A DNA stretch of 42,051 nucleotides from Clostridia bacterium (lineage in GTDB: Bacteria; Bacillota_A; Clostridia; Christensenellales; Aristaeellaceae), in NCBI GenBank assembly GCA_017525805.1, contig JAFXSH010000175.1, forward strand, positions 1 through 42,051. Reading direction: 5' to 3'. Each line of letters opens with the position of its first letter. Positions within the stretch are counted from its first letter, which is position 1. Below the pieces are notes generated by a model. That model ran no database searches, was not told where the DNA came from, and saw nothing but the letters and a program-made list of their open reading frames with translations. Shown here piece by piece: positions 33,223 to 41,628 of the stretch. Position numbers and translations under genes: made by a program.

Positions 33223-35205
33223 ATGAAGCGCGTTATCTGGATCGTACTGGACAGCGTTGGGGCCGGTTATCTGCCCGACGCGGCGGACTTTGGCGACGAA
33301 GGGGCCAACACCCTGGGCCACATCGCCGAACGGATGGATTTGAAGATCCCCAACATGCTTTCCATGGGCTTGGGCCAGCTGCCGGGGCTGAATCTGCCGC
33401 CGGTCTACGGCAACGGGGCCTATGGCCGGGCCCTGGAAAAATCCGCTGGCAAGGATACCACCACCGGCCACTGGGAAATGGCAGGCGTCACTGTGGAGCA
33501 GCCCTTTCCCCTGTACCCGGACGGCTTCCCGAAAGACGTGATCGAGGCATTTGAAGCGGCTATCGGCACCAAGACCCTGGGCAATAAGCCCGCCTCCGGC
33601 ACCGTGATTCTGGACGAGCTGGGCGAAGAGCATATGCGTACTGGCTATCCCATCGTGTACACTTCCGGGGACAGCGTGTTCCAGATCGCCTGCCACGAGG
33701 ACCTGTATCCCCTGCCCAAGCTCTATGAAATGTGCGAGATCGCCCGTAAGCAATTGCAGGGCAAGCACGGCGTGGGCCGCGTGATCGCCCGGCCCTTCGT
33801 CGGCACCGGCAAGGGGCACTTCACCCGCACCGGAGGTCGGCGGGACTTTTCCTTAAAGCCCATCGCCCCCACCGTGCTGGACGTGCTCAAGGAAGCGGGG
33901 TATGAGACTTTGGGTGTTGGCAAGATCGAAGATATTTTCGCCCACCAGGGCCTGACGGGCAGCAACCACGCCGCCGGGAACCCCGCCTGCATCGAAGCGG
34001 CTTTGGAATACATGAACAAGGATTTTGACGGCGTGCTGTTCATCAACCTGGTGGATACTGATTCCATCTTCGGCCACCGCCGGGACGTGGAGGGCTACGG
34101 CAAAGCCCTGGAATACTTCGACGAAAAGCTGCCGGAGTTCCAGCAGAAAATGGGCGACGAGGACCTGATGATCATCACCGCCGACCACGGCTGCGACCCC
34201 ACCTACAAGGGCACCGACCACACCAGGGAATACGCTCCCCTGCTGATCTGGAAAAAGAACCTGCAAGGCCAGCATCCCATCGGCACCCGGGAAACCTTCG
34301 CCGACACCGCCGCCACCATCTGCGAATACTTTGGCCTGCCGGAACGCTTCGGCGCGAAGTCCTACCTCAAGGAAATCGACGCGGGCTGCGAGGAGGAAAT
34401 GCGCCGCATCCAGCGGGCGGCGGACGCTGTCGAGACGGCCTTAGGCCGGGCGGACATCGCCGTGGTGCTGGGCAGCGGTTTGGGCGATTTCGGCAATGAT
34501 CTGGAAAACCCCAAAGAAATCAGCTACGCCGATATTCCCGGCTTCCCCCGGGCCACCGTGCAGGGCCACGCGGGCAAATTCATCATGGGCACCTTGGCGG
34601 ACAAAAAGGTGCTGATGATGAGCGGCCGGTTCCACTGCTACGAAGGCCATCCCCTGGAAGACGTGGTGCTGCCCATCCGGGTGATGGCCCGGCTGGGGGT
34701 CAAATACCTGATCCTCACCAACGCGGCGGGAGGCGTGAACATCGACTTCCGGCCCGGCATCCTGATGCTGATTTCCGATTTTATCAATCTGACCGGCAGG
34801 AATCCCCTGATCGGCCCCAATTTGGACGCTTTCGGCCCCCGCTTCCCAGACATGACCGATGCTTACGACCGGACGCTGCGGGAGCTGACCATGCACGCCG
34901 CCCGGCAGTTGGATATTGACCTGCGCCGGGGCGTGTACTGCTGGATGAACGGCCCAGCCTACGAAACCCCGGCGGAGATCCGCATGGCCCGTGTCCTCGG
35001 CGCGGACGCCGTGGGCATGTCTACCGTGCCGGAGACCATCGTGGCCCGGCACTGCGGCATGAAGGTGCTGGGCATCAGCTGCATCACCAACATGGCTGCC
35101 GGCGTGCTGCCCCAGCCCATCAATCATGAGGAAGTAATCGAGATGGGCCGTCATGCGCGGGGTGAATTTGCCATGCTGCTCACCGAAACGATCAGGAAGC
35201 TGTAA
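33223..35205 (+). CDS. Fused phosphopentomutase-purine nucleoside phosphorylase
   Basis: One uninterrupted 660-aa frame joins two enzymes of nucleoside salvage. Residues 1-385 are phosphopentomutase (DeoB): metal and active-site motifs MKRVIWIVLDSVGAG, KDTTTGHWE (78-86), ITADHGCDP (318-326) and TDHTREYAPL. Residues 395-660 are a trimeric-type purine nucleoside phosphorylase (PunA/DeoD2): VVLGSGLGDFG (414-424), VQGHAGKFIMG, SGRFHCYEGH, LTNAAGG and NGPAYETPAEIRM. The first product, (deoxy)ribose-1-phosphate, is the mutase substrate, so fusion could channel it. I prefer the ATG at 33223 with GGAG nine bases upstream. An ATG at 33184 overlapping the previous stop would add 13 residues not seen in DeoB. 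Confidence 0.93.
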   Translation: MKRVIWIVLDSVGAGYLPDAADFGDEGANTLGHIAERMDLKIPNMLSMGLGQLPGLNLPPVYGNGAYGRALEKSAGKDTTTGHWEMAGVTVEQPFPLYPDGFPKDVIEAFEAAIGTKTLGNKPASGTVILDELGEEHMRTGYPIVYTSGDSVFQIACHEDLYPLPKLYEMCEIARKQLQGKHGVGRVIARPFVGTGKGHFTRTGGRRDFSLKPIAPTVLDVLKEAGYETLGVGKIEDIFAHQGLTGSNHAAGNPACIEAALEYMNKDFDGVLFINLVDTDSIFGHRRDVEGYGKALEYFDEKLPEFQQKMGDEDLMIITADHGCDPTYKGTDHTREYAPLLIWKKNLQGQHPIGTRETFADTAATICEYFGLPERFGAKSYLKEIDAGCEEEMRRIQRAADAVETALGRADIAVVLGSGLGDFGNDLENPKEISYADIPGFPRATVQGHAGKFIMGTLADKKVLMMSGRFHCYEGHPLEDVVLPIRVMARLGVKYLILTNAAGGVNIDFRPGILMLISDFINLTGRNPLIGPNLDAFGPRFPDMTDAYDRTLRELTMHAARQLDIDLRRGVYCWMNGPAYETPAEIRMARVLGADAVGMSTVPETIVARHCGMKVLGISCITNMAAGVLPQPINHEEVIEMGRHARGEFAMLLTETIRKL

Positions 35206-35244
35206 TAATTTGATTGATTCAAATCGTTCTACGAAATGTTTTGC

Positions 35245-35269
35245 TGCCCCGGAAACAGATTCCGGGGCA
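35245..35269 (+). terminator. Hairpin after the DeoB-PNP gene
   Basis: Perfect 10-bp stem TGCCCCGGAA / TTCCGGGGCA with a 5-base loop, 39 bases past the stop. Only ATGCTTTAC follows, so termination strength is uncertain. The next promoter starts five bases on. Confidence 0.5.
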
Positions 35270-35273
35270 ATGC

Positions 35274-35302
35274 TTTACAAACGCAAGAAAATATTGTATA
35301 TT
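35274..35302 (+). promoter_or_regulatory. Promoter of the DeoR-type regulator
   Basis: TTTACA (35274-35279) and TATATT (35297-35302) with a 17-base spacer. Confidence 0.8.
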
Positions 35303-35356
35303 ATTAGTGGTAGCGGCCCGGAACACCTTTTACACCAAGCGCGGAGGTGCTGCCCG

Positions 35357-36136
35357 ATGGAAAAAAACACCTACATCCCAGCCGAACGGCAAAAGAAAAT
35401 CATGGAATACATCGAAACCAATACCAGCGCGCAAATTCATGAGCTGGCCGAAAAGTTTCATGTATCGGAAGCCACTGTACGCCGGGACCTGGACGACCTG
35501 GATCAGCAAGGGGCCCTGCGCCGCACCCACGGAGGCGCCATCAAGGTAGACCGCAGCACGTCATACGAATCCATGTACTCCGAAAAGATCAGCCAAATGC
35601 TGGATGAAAAGCACCGCATCGCCGAAAGGGCGGCCAAAATAGTGCATCCCGGCGACACGGTCATGATCGATTCCGGCACCACCACCTTCTTTATCGCCCA
35701 GGCGCTGTCCCACCACGAAAACATTACCATCATCACCAACGATCTTTACATCGCTTACCAAACGCCCATTCACGCTTCCAGCACCCTGATCGTGACCGGC
35801 GGCACCCGGCGGCAGGGGCGGCAGGAGCTGGTGGGCACCGTGACGGAAAACTTTATCCGGGATACCCACGTGGACGTGGCTTTCATCGGCGTGGACGGCA
35901 TCGACCTGACCGGCGGCGCCACCAACGCCAACTTTTCCGAGGTGGGCGTGAAGCGGCTGATGCTGCGCAGCGCCGCCCACAGCGTAATCGCGGCGGATCA
36001 CACCAAATTCGGCCGGGTCGCCCTGGCGCGCATCTGCGATCTTTCGGAAGTGGGCATGATCCTGACCGATTCCGGCCTGGAAAACGAAATGCTCTCGCGG
36101 CTGAAAAAGCTGAACGTACAAATGGAACTGGTGTGA
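35357..36136 (+). CDS. DeoR family transcriptional regulator
   Basis: A 259-aa protein with an N-terminal winged helix (IPAERQKKIMEYIETN then LAEKFHVSEATVRRDLDDLD, about 7-45). A C-terminal sugar-phosphate-sensing domain contains MIDSGTTTFFIAQAL, VTGGTRRQGRQELVG, VDVAFIGVDGID and DHTKFGRVAL. Such regulators usually repress carbohydrate or nucleoside catabolism and respond to phosphorylated sugars. It lies directly downstream of the DeoB-PNP fusion but has its own promoter and terminator; control of that operon is possible but not shown. GGAGGTG before the ATG at 35357 decides the start; in-frame ORF sequence continues upstream but lies before the promoter. Confidence 0.92.
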   Translation: MEKNTYIPAERQKKIMEYIETNTSAQIHELAEKFHVSEATVRRDLDDLDQQGALRRTHGGAIKVDRSTSYESMYSEKISQMLDEKHRIAERAAKIVHPGDTVMIDSGTTTFFIAQALSHHENITIITNDLYIAYQTPIHASSTLIVTGGTRRQGRQELVGTVTENFIRDTHVDVAFIGVDGIDLTGGATNANFSEVGVKRLMLRSAAHSVIAADHTKFGRVALARICDLSEVGMILTDSGLENEMLSRLKKLNVQMELV

Positions 36137-36150
36137 ACGAGCACATCGTG

Positions 36151-36185
36151 AACGCGGACTTGAAAACAACAAGCCCGCGTTTTTC
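36151..36185 (+). terminator. Intrinsic terminator after the DeoR gene
   Basis: Stem AACGCGG-A-CTTG / CAAG-C-CCGCGTT with one mismatch and a 7-base loop, followed by TTTTC. Confidence 0.82.
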
Positions 36186-36207
36186 TTTGCGACAGATTAT
36201 AAAATAT

Positions 36208-36267
36208 TTCGGTTCCGAACCACTTGACACAACAGATGAACTGTGATATATTTAGTTCGGTTCCGAA
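36208..36267 (+). promoter_or_regulatory. MarR-gene promoter flanked by two identical operators
   Basis: TTGACA (36224-36229) and TATATT (36247-36252) are 17 bases apart. The same 12-base inverted repeat TTCGGTTCCGAA occurs at 36208-36219, just upstream of the -35 box, and at 36256-36267, just past the -10 box, with centres 48 bases apart. Two sites bracketing a promoter in front of a MarR-type gene fit autorepression. Confidence 0.88.
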
Positions 36268-36308
36268 TGATATGAGGCAACAGAACATGTTTAAGGAGTT
36301 GATTTAAA

Positions 36309-36794
36309 ATGGAAAAGACAAAAGAACAAATGTTGATTGAAAAGCTGCGGAAAGCGGGCCATAAAACACGGATGGGCATGCGGCCCGGCATGCCCCCGAT
36401 CCCCGGCATGCGTCCGCCCATGACGCCCGGCATGGGCCCCCATGGTCCAGGCATGCATCATCCGCCCATGTTCCCCAGGGAAATGCTGCTGCTGGCGCTG
36501 CTGGAGGAGAATGAAAACGGCGTTCGTCAGAAGGACATCGCTGACAAAATCGGAATCAACGCTTCTTCCCTCTCCGAGCAGATCGACCGGCTGGAACAGG
36601 ATCATTATTTGGAACGGCAGGCCAACCCGGAGGACCGGCGCTCCACCCTCATTGTGCTGACGGAAAAAGGAAAGGCCCGCGCCTATGAGGTTCTGGACGA
36701 GCGGCAGAAGGCGGCGGCGGATTTCTGCGCCAAGCTGACCGAGGAGGAAAAAGACGCCTTGATCCAACTGCTGGATAAACTGCTGGCAGAGTAA
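36309..36794 (+). CDS. MarR family regulator with Met/Pro/Gly/His-rich N-terminus
   Basis: A 161-aa protein with a MarR-type winged helix: LLLALLEENENGVRQKDIADKIGINASSLSEQIDRLEQDHYL (about 60-101), then the wing NPEDRRSTLIVLTEKGKA. Helices at both ends form the dimer. Unusually, residues about 20-56 are almost only Met, Pro, Gly, His and Arg (for example PGMPPIPGMRPPM). Such a segment could bind soft metals or act as a flexible linker; neither is shown. MarR proteins of this type often control drug-export or stress genes. Here the next gene is an ABC-type ATPase. AAGGAG lies ten bases before the ATG. Confidence 0.88.
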   Translation: MEKTKEQMLIEKLRKAGHKTRMGMRPGMPPIPGMRPPMTPGMGPHGPGMHHPPMFPREMLLLALLEENENGVRQKDIADKIGINASSLSEQIDRLEQDHYLERQANPEDRRSTLIVLTEKGKARAYEVLDERQKAAADFCAKLTEEEKDALIQLLDKLLAE

Positions 36795-36806
36795 AGAAAA
36801 GCAAGA

Positions 36807-36836
36807 GAGCGGCCAACCGTGAAAGCGGGGCCGCTC
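36807..36836 (+). terminator. Possible terminator after the MarR gene
   Basis: Perfect 8-bp stem GAGCGGCC / GGCCGCTC with a 14-base loop, followed by CCTCTGTTATG, a poor T-tract. Read-through into the ATPase gene is possible. In the gap to 36940 there is also an inverted repeat CGCGCAA/TTGCGCG near 36851-36880. Confidence 0.4.
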
Positions 36837-36940
36837 CCTCTGTTATGAACGCGCAAACAGCGCGAAAAAAAACCGTTGCGCGGACGGTCAATGTGTGCGA
36901 AAATACAGTAGATCATTGAGCGCGGAGGTCGAGCACGGGC

Positions 36941-37804
36941 ATGTTTTTATCAGCGTTCTTTTTCCCCGGCGAAGATAAAGAGTTCAGCTTTCGCATGGGC
37001 TTGAAAACCACCTATGACCAAAGCGTGTATCCCTACGGGGTGCTCCCCCAAATCGGCATGGACGAAATCTTCTTCCGGCCCATTACCATCCTATACGGCG
37101 GGAACGGCAGCGGAAAAAGCACGGTGCTGAACGTGATCGCGGAAAAGCTGCGATTAGAGAGGACCAGCGCCTACAACAGATCGCGCTTTTTTGAAAATTT
37201 TGTGGACGAATGCCGCGCCTCCCAGGACGAGGCTATTCCCAAAGGCAGCCGCATCATCACCAGCGACGAGGTTTTTGATATGATGCTGGACATCCGCTCC
37301 ATCAACGAAGGGATCGACCGCAAGCGTGAGACGCTGGTGGATGATTTCTATAAGTTAAGGAAAGAAGAGTTTCAAATCCGATCCTTGGATGATTATGAGC
37401 ATCTGCATCGGATCAATCAGGCGAGAAGCAAAACCCAAAGCCGTTTTGTGGCGGGCGAGTCCGGGAAAAGCGTCCGCGAACGTTCCAACGGCGAAAGCGC
37501 GCTGATGTATTTCCAGGGTAAAATGGAAATGGACACCCTGTGCCTCCTGGACGAACCGGAAAACAGCCTGAGCCCTGAAAACCAGCTGATCCTGGCCGAT
37601 TTTCTGCTGGAAGCGGTCCGCTACTGCGGAAACCAGCTGGTGATCAGCACCCATTCGCCCTTTCTTCTGGCGCTTCCCGGCGCGAAGATCATCGACCTGG
37701 ATAATCATTCCCGGGTCGCCGATCATTGGACAGAGCTGAAAAACCCTCGCGTTTATTACGATTTTTTCAAAAAGCACGCGCGGGAATTTGAAGAGGAAGA
37801 ATGA
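36941..37804 (+). CDS. ABC-type AAA ATPase, stand-alone
   Basis: A 287-aa soluble ATPase of the AAA_15/AAA_21-like group. Walker A is GGNGSGKST (about 53-61), the signature-like motif is RERSNGESALMYF, Walker B is LCLLDEPENSLSPENQ and the switch His is in ISTHSPFLLALPG. There is no membrane domain or partner gene. Such proteins are related to RecF/OLD-like ATPases and appear alone or in defence and repair modules; a specific role cannot be assigned. GGAGGTC stands 12 bases before the ATG, a long spacing; a start at the next Met (GLKTTYDQS) is an alternative. It may be co-transcribed with the MarR gene. Confidence 0.82.
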   Translation: MFLSAFFFPGEDKEFSFRMGLKTTYDQSVYPYGVLPQIGMDEIFFRPITILYGGNGSGKSTVLNVIAEKLRLERTSAYNRSRFFENFVDECRASQDEAIPKGSRIITSDEVFDMMLDIRSINEGIDRKRETLVDDFYKLRKEEFQIRSLDDYEHLHRINQARSKTQSRFVAGESGKSVRERSNGESALMYFQGKMEMDTLCLLDEPENSLSPENQLILADFLLEAVRYCGNQLVISTHSPFLLALPGAKIIDLDNHSRVADHWTELKNPRVYYDFFKKHAREFEEEE

Positions 37805-37824
37805 TTTCTTCCCCCACTCAAAAC

Positions 37825-37866
37825 GGCAGCCCTAAAAGCAGGGCTGCCGTTTTGAGTGTAAACCTT
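37825..37866. terminator. Bidirectional terminator between convergent genes
   Basis: Perfect 18-bp stem ACTCAAAACGGCAGCCCT with its complement around AAAAGC, between the ATPase gene (plus) and the cupin gene (minus). Each strand has a short T-run (GTTTTG) at the stem base. Confidence 0.85.
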
Positions 37867-37871
37867 GCTTT

Positions 37872-38204
37872 TTATTTCAGGAAATCAGCGCGCATGGGCG
37901 TGAAGATATCCAATAAAACGCCTTTTTCTAAGCAGACCGTGCCATGAGACAGACCAGAGGGCACCACGATGGAATCGCCGGGATTCAGTTCCACGGCTTC
38001 CCCTTCCACCGCATAGCTGAACTTGCCGGAAAGCACATAGCTGCATTGGGTGTGGGGATGGGAATGTTCCGCCCCCACCGCGCCGGTTTCAAAGGAAACC
38101 TCCACGGACATGAGACTGTCGTCGTAGGACAGGATGCGCCGGGTGACCCCGCCGCCCAGGTCGACGCGTTTCTGGTCGTCGTGCTTTGCCACAATGCCTT
38201 TCAT
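37872..38204 (-). CDS. Cupin-domain protein
   Basis: A 110-aa single-domain cupin. The metal ligands are in GAEHSHPHTQCSYVLSGK (two His and Gln of motif 1) and PSGLSHGTV (His of motif 2). Its size and sequence resemble KdgF-like sugar-processing cupins, but this is not decisive. It is the last gene after the alpha-mannosidase, with GAGGAGG overlapping the mannosidase stop region, so it probably acts in the same glycan pathway. Confidence 0.85.
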   Translation of the reverse strand: MKGIVAKHDDQKRVDLGGGVTRRILSYDDSLMSVEVSFETGAVGAEHSHPHTQCSYVLSGKFSYAVEGEAVELNPGDSIVVPSGLSHGTVCLEKGVLLDIFTPMRADFLK

Positions 38205-38219
38205 GTTCCTTCCTCCTCA

Positions 38220-41207
38220 TCAGTTTTTCAATGGAATACCGACGGTAATGATTTCAAAGGGCTTTGCCTTGACGGTTTGGGCTTCGCCTTCCACATCCTC
38301 CAGCATGTTCAGCAGCTTCACGGGCTGAGGGAAGCGCAGGCCATAGCATCGCGCGCCCTCCTGTTCGCCAAAGCGCAGCACCAGCATTTTGCCGTCCTCG
38401 CTGATCTTGGCGCTTTGCAGCCACAATCCGCTTTCGCAGATGGCCTTCCGCCATTCCTCCGGCAGGGAGACGTTTGCCTGGATCGGGGAAATATTGTAGG
38501 CGAAAGCCTGGAAATTGACGAAAGCCTCCATGGGGCCGTCCCTGTGGGGCACGATCAGGTAACGGAAATCGTGACGGCCCATGTCGCTGGTGATGTCCGG
38601 CCGGATGGTGGAGCGCAGCAGGCTCAGGCTTACTTCGTTCTTTTCGATGCCCACGCCGTATTTGCCGTTGTTGATGACGGCGATGCCGCCGTAGGTTTCG
38701 GAAAGATCGAACCATTTATGATGGCAGACCTCGAACCGGGCCTGCTCCCAGGTGGTATTTTGGGTCAGGGGCCGCTTGATGAAGCCCGCGCCGGTATCGC
38801 AGACCAGCTCCCGGGTGAGCACGTCCGGGCCGAAGTTCACCTTCGCCAGCCGGTGCTTTTCCTGCCAGTCCACGATGTGCTCCACTTCGATGTTCCCGCT
38901 GTCCTCAAACAGGCGGATCACCATGCGCCAGGCGCTCTTCTCCGTGGCGAAATCCACCGTGAACTCGGCGGTCACGTCGTCGGAATACGTCAGGCGGAGC
39001 GGTTCCTTCACCGTGAGAGAAATCTCCACGTCTTTGTAATTGGGCAGGATGTCCCAGGCGTCGTACATGCCGGGATTGTCCGCCCAGATATGCAGCTTGT
39101 TGAAGCCGCAGCCGGGGCGCACCCATTCCCGGTTCCTGCGCTTATCATCGAAGGACGCGAAGCTGCCGTCCGGGTTCAGGATCAGGCGGTACGAATCCGT
39201 TTCCGCCGTCCATTGGCCGTTTTCTCCGGGAGCGGCTCGCAGCCAGCCCGCTTTCCCCGTTTGCGGCTTCATTTCACCGCAGCACAGGCCATAGATGAAA
39301 GGCCGCGACCAGTACCCTTTTTTCCCATCCCGGATGATTTTTCCGTTTTCGTCGGGGATGAAGGTCAATTCATTCCGGGTAGAGGGCAGGGAATTGAAAT
39401 GCTTTTCTCCCCGGTGCGCCGACAGCAGCGCGTCCAGCCGCCGGTCGATGTCGGCGTAATCCGCCATGGCGTCCTCGTAGACCGGATGAATGTGGGAGCC
39501 GGGCAGGATGTCGTGGAACTGGTTCAGCAGCAGCTTTTTCCAGCAGGCGCGAAGCTCCTCCGCCGGGTAATCCGCGCCGCCGAAAGCCATGGCGAAAGCG
39601 CAGATCATTTCCGTTTCCCGGAGCTTGAATTCCAGGGCCCGGTTCCATTTTTTCAGATTGGATTTGGTGGTGAAGGTGCCCCGGTGCATTTCTAAGTACA
39701 GCTCCCCGTCCCACACGGCCAGCTTTTTGTTATCTTTCAAATTCTTGTGCAGGAAATCCGCGCCGCCGGTCATTTCGATCTTGGGCATCACCGACACCTT
39801 GGGGAACCGCCGCACCATTTCCAGCATTTCTTCCGTCACGCCGCTGCCGCCGTCGCCGTAGCCGTACATGGACAGGGTCTGGCCGCCCACTTCCTTGTCC
39901 TGGTAGGCTTCCCAGTTTTCCTGAATCTGGCTGGGCATGTTCCAGGTGATGAAGTGGGTGGGGGGCACGCAGGCGTATACCTGGCTTCCATCGATACCCT
40001 TCCAGATGAAATTGTTGTGGGGGAATCGGTTGGTGTCGTTCCAGGTTGACATTTTATTGGAAACAAAATAATCTACTCTGCATTTTTTCATGATTTGCGG
40101 CATGATCCAGGAATTGCCGAACACATCCGGCAGCCAGGCGTTGTCCACCGTTTTGCCGAACTTTTCACGGAAATAATGCTGACCGTACAGGAATTGGCGG
40201 ATCAGGCTTTCGGCGGCGGGCACGTTGCAGTCCGGCTCCACGTACATGGCGCCCACGGGCTCAAACTGGCCGGAAGCGATTTTTCCCTTTAATTCTTCAA
40301 ACAGCTCGGGATAATATTTTTCCAGAGTTTCATAGGTATACGCCTGGGTGTGGGTATAGCGGAACTCTGGGTACTTGTCCATCAGCCGCAGCTGAATCAG
40401 CACCGTGCGGGCGTTTTTCTGCACCGCGTGGATGCGCCGCCAGTAGTAGGCGATATCCAGATGGGAATGGCCCACCAGCGCCACATCGCCGCTGCCCTTG
40501 AAATCGGTGTTGGCGTAAATTGTTTTTTCGATGTGCGCCGCCGCCTCGTCCACCCCTTCCCAGGTATCGAAGTCCACCTTGTCCAGGGCGCGGCTCAGCT
40601 CCGCGAACAGGAATTTGCGGTAATCTTCATTGAAATACTCGCTGTTGGCAATGTCCAGCAGCAGGATGCAATCGTACACCAGGGACTGAACGTTTTCCCG
40701 GATGGTGCAAAGGTACGCCCCTTCAAACACCTGGCGGCAGCCCCGTATGCTCATGACGGCGTCGTTCCGCTCGTCGTCCGGCTTGGAGCGGTTATAGGCT
40801 TCGATTTCGATGGTCAAATCGTCCCTGTCGATATAGGGATTCAGCAGGATGCGTTCCCGGTTGGGGTCGATGCCGCCCACATATTTCCCGTTGATCTTCA
40901 CGATCATTTCCGCTGCGGTTTTCAGGGAAAAATACACGTCCCGGCCTTTGAACTGGGGTGGAATAACGGCATGGCCTTTGATGAACGCGGTGCCGTCGGG
41001 AGTAAAGTATAGATCCCCGGCGCGCAGGGGGCGTTCCCCGCCGTCCAAATATTCATACTCGTTTTCGCTGATTTGGCGGGCGTCGCGGATGGTTAAATCC
41101 GTCACTTCTGCCTTTTCTTCATAAATGCCCCGCTGCAGCCAGCCGAAACGCAGCTTCGTCCATTCCTCGGGCCGCATGGATCGCCGGATCACCTTCACAT
41201 GTGCCAT
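38220..41207 (-). CDS. GH38 family alpha-mannosidase
   Basis: A 995-aa glycoside hydrolase. An N-terminal beta domain (1-230) precedes the catalytic barrel with zinc ligands in VGHSHLDIAYYW (His247, His249 region, Asp251), the nucleophile in WLPDVFGNS (Asp361), and the zinc-binding motif LLNQFHDILPGSHI near 560. A large beta-sandwich C-terminus follows. GH38 enzymes retain configuration and cut alpha-mannosides from N-glycans or related oligosaccharides. There is no signal peptide, so it acts on imported oligosaccharides in the cytoplasm. GGGAGG precedes the ATG, and the gene starts 15 bases after the NifU-like gene. Confidence 0.95.
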   Translation of the reverse strand: MAHVKVIRRSMRPEEWTKLRFGWLQRGIYEEKAEVTDLTIRDARQISENEYEYLDGGERPLRAGDLYFTPDGTAFIKGHAVIPPQFKGRDVYFSLKTAAEMIVKINGKYVGGIDPNRERILLNPYIDRDDLTIEIEAYNRSKPDDERNDAVMSIRGCRQVFEGAYLCTIRENVQSLVYDCILLLDIANSEYFNEDYRKFLFAELSRALDKVDFDTWEGVDEAAAHIEKTIYANTDFKGSGDVALVGHSHLDIAYYWRRIHAVQKNARTVLIQLRLMDKYPEFRYTHTQAYTYETLEKYYPELFEELKGKIASGQFEPVGAMYVEPDCNVPAAESLIRQFLYGQHYFREKFGKTVDNAWLPDVFGNSWIMPQIMKKCRVDYFVSNKMSTWNDTNRFPHNNFIWKGIDGSQVYACVPPTHFITWNMPSQIQENWEAYQDKEVGGQTLSMYGYGDGGSGVTEEMLEMVRRFPKVSVMPKIEMTGGADFLHKNLKDNKKLAVWDGELYLEMHRGTFTTKSNLKKWNRALEFKLRETEMICAFAMAFGGADYPAEELRACWKKLLLNQFHDILPGSHIHPVYEDAMADYADIDRRLDALLSAHRGEKHFNSLPSTRNELTFIPDENGKIIRDGKKGYWSRPFIYGLCCGEMKPQTGKAGWLRAAPGENGQWTAETDSYRLILNPDGSFASFDDKRRNREWVRPGCGFNKLHIWADNPGMYDAWDILPNYKDVEISLTVKEPLRLTYSDDVTAEFTVDFATEKSAWRMVIRLFEDSGNIEVEHIVDWQEKHRLAKVNFGPDVLTRELVCDTGAGFIKRPLTQNTTWEQARFEVCHHKWFDLSETYGGIAVINNGKYGVGIEKNEVSLSLLRSTIRPDITSDMGRHDFRYLIVPHRDGPMEAFVNFQAFAYNISPIQANVSLPEEWRKAICESGLWLQSAKISEDGKMLVLRFGEQEGARCYGLRFPQPVKLLNMLEDVEGEAQTVKAKPFEIITVGIPLKN

Positions 41208-41222
41208 CGCTTTTTCCTCCCG

Positions 41223-41459
41223 TCAGACCCGATCCCAGAAAAAGGGTTTCTTTCGCACGGGAACCACAGTGACCGTTTGTCCTTTGTCTTCTTTGATTTT
41301 TTGTTCGATCCAGGCCGTGCAGCGGTTCAGGATCATGCATTTGGAGCATTCTCCCCGGAAAACGAGGGTGAGCTTGTCCCCCTCCAGGGATTGAAACTCT
41401 ACCCAGCCTCCGTCGCCCTGGATACGGGGGGCCAAAACAGTTTCCACGTATGCTTTCAT
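41223..41459 (-). CDS. Small NifU-like (C-terminal domain) protein
   Basis: A 78-aa protein resembling the NifU C-terminal fold: VLAPRIQGDGGWVEFQSLEGDKLTLVFRGECSKC. The usual CxxC is present as CSKC (residues about 41-44). A third Cys follows (RC, about 50) where the family normally has Ser/Thr residues, so cluster binding may differ. The NifU domain passes iron-sulfur clusters to client proteins. The ATG at 41459 has AAGGAG nine bases upstream; the longer in-frame start does not. It heads the operon with the mannosidase. Confidence 0.7.
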   Translation of the reverse strand: MKAYVETVLAPRIQGDGGWVEFQSLEGDKLTLVFRGECSKCMILNRCTAWIEQKIKEDKGQTVTVVPVRKKPFFWDRV

Positions 41460-41518
41460 GGCGGCACGCTCCTTTGGACAATGGAAATAACGGAAAATCA
41501 ACTGACGGTTCTGTTATG

Positions 41519-41547
41519 ATTGTACCATGAAATGAAACCGTTCGCAA
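41519..41547 (-). promoter_or_regulatory. Promoter of the NifU-like/mannosidase/cupin operon
   Basis: TTGCGA (41542-41547) and TACAAT (41519-41524), 17 bases apart, on the minus strand. Confidence 0.78.
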
Positions 41548-41593
41548 CGGATATTTTCTTCTGTATTCATCTGCTCATCATTCGTTTTTGCGC

Positions 41594-41625
41594 GCAAAAA
41601 TACCCGAAACCGCTTGGATTTCGGG
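41594..41625 (-). terminator. Terminator of the tRNA cluster
   Basis: Stem CCCGAAA / TTTCGGG with a 9-base loop, then TATTTTTG on the minus strand, just after tRNA-Lys. Confidence 0.85.
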
Positions 41626-41628
41626 CAA

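Noticed and set aside
37944..39695. 583-codon plus-strand ORF antisense to the cupin and mannosidase genes
   Set aside because: It spans two real genes and their junction; composition is that of an antisense shadow.
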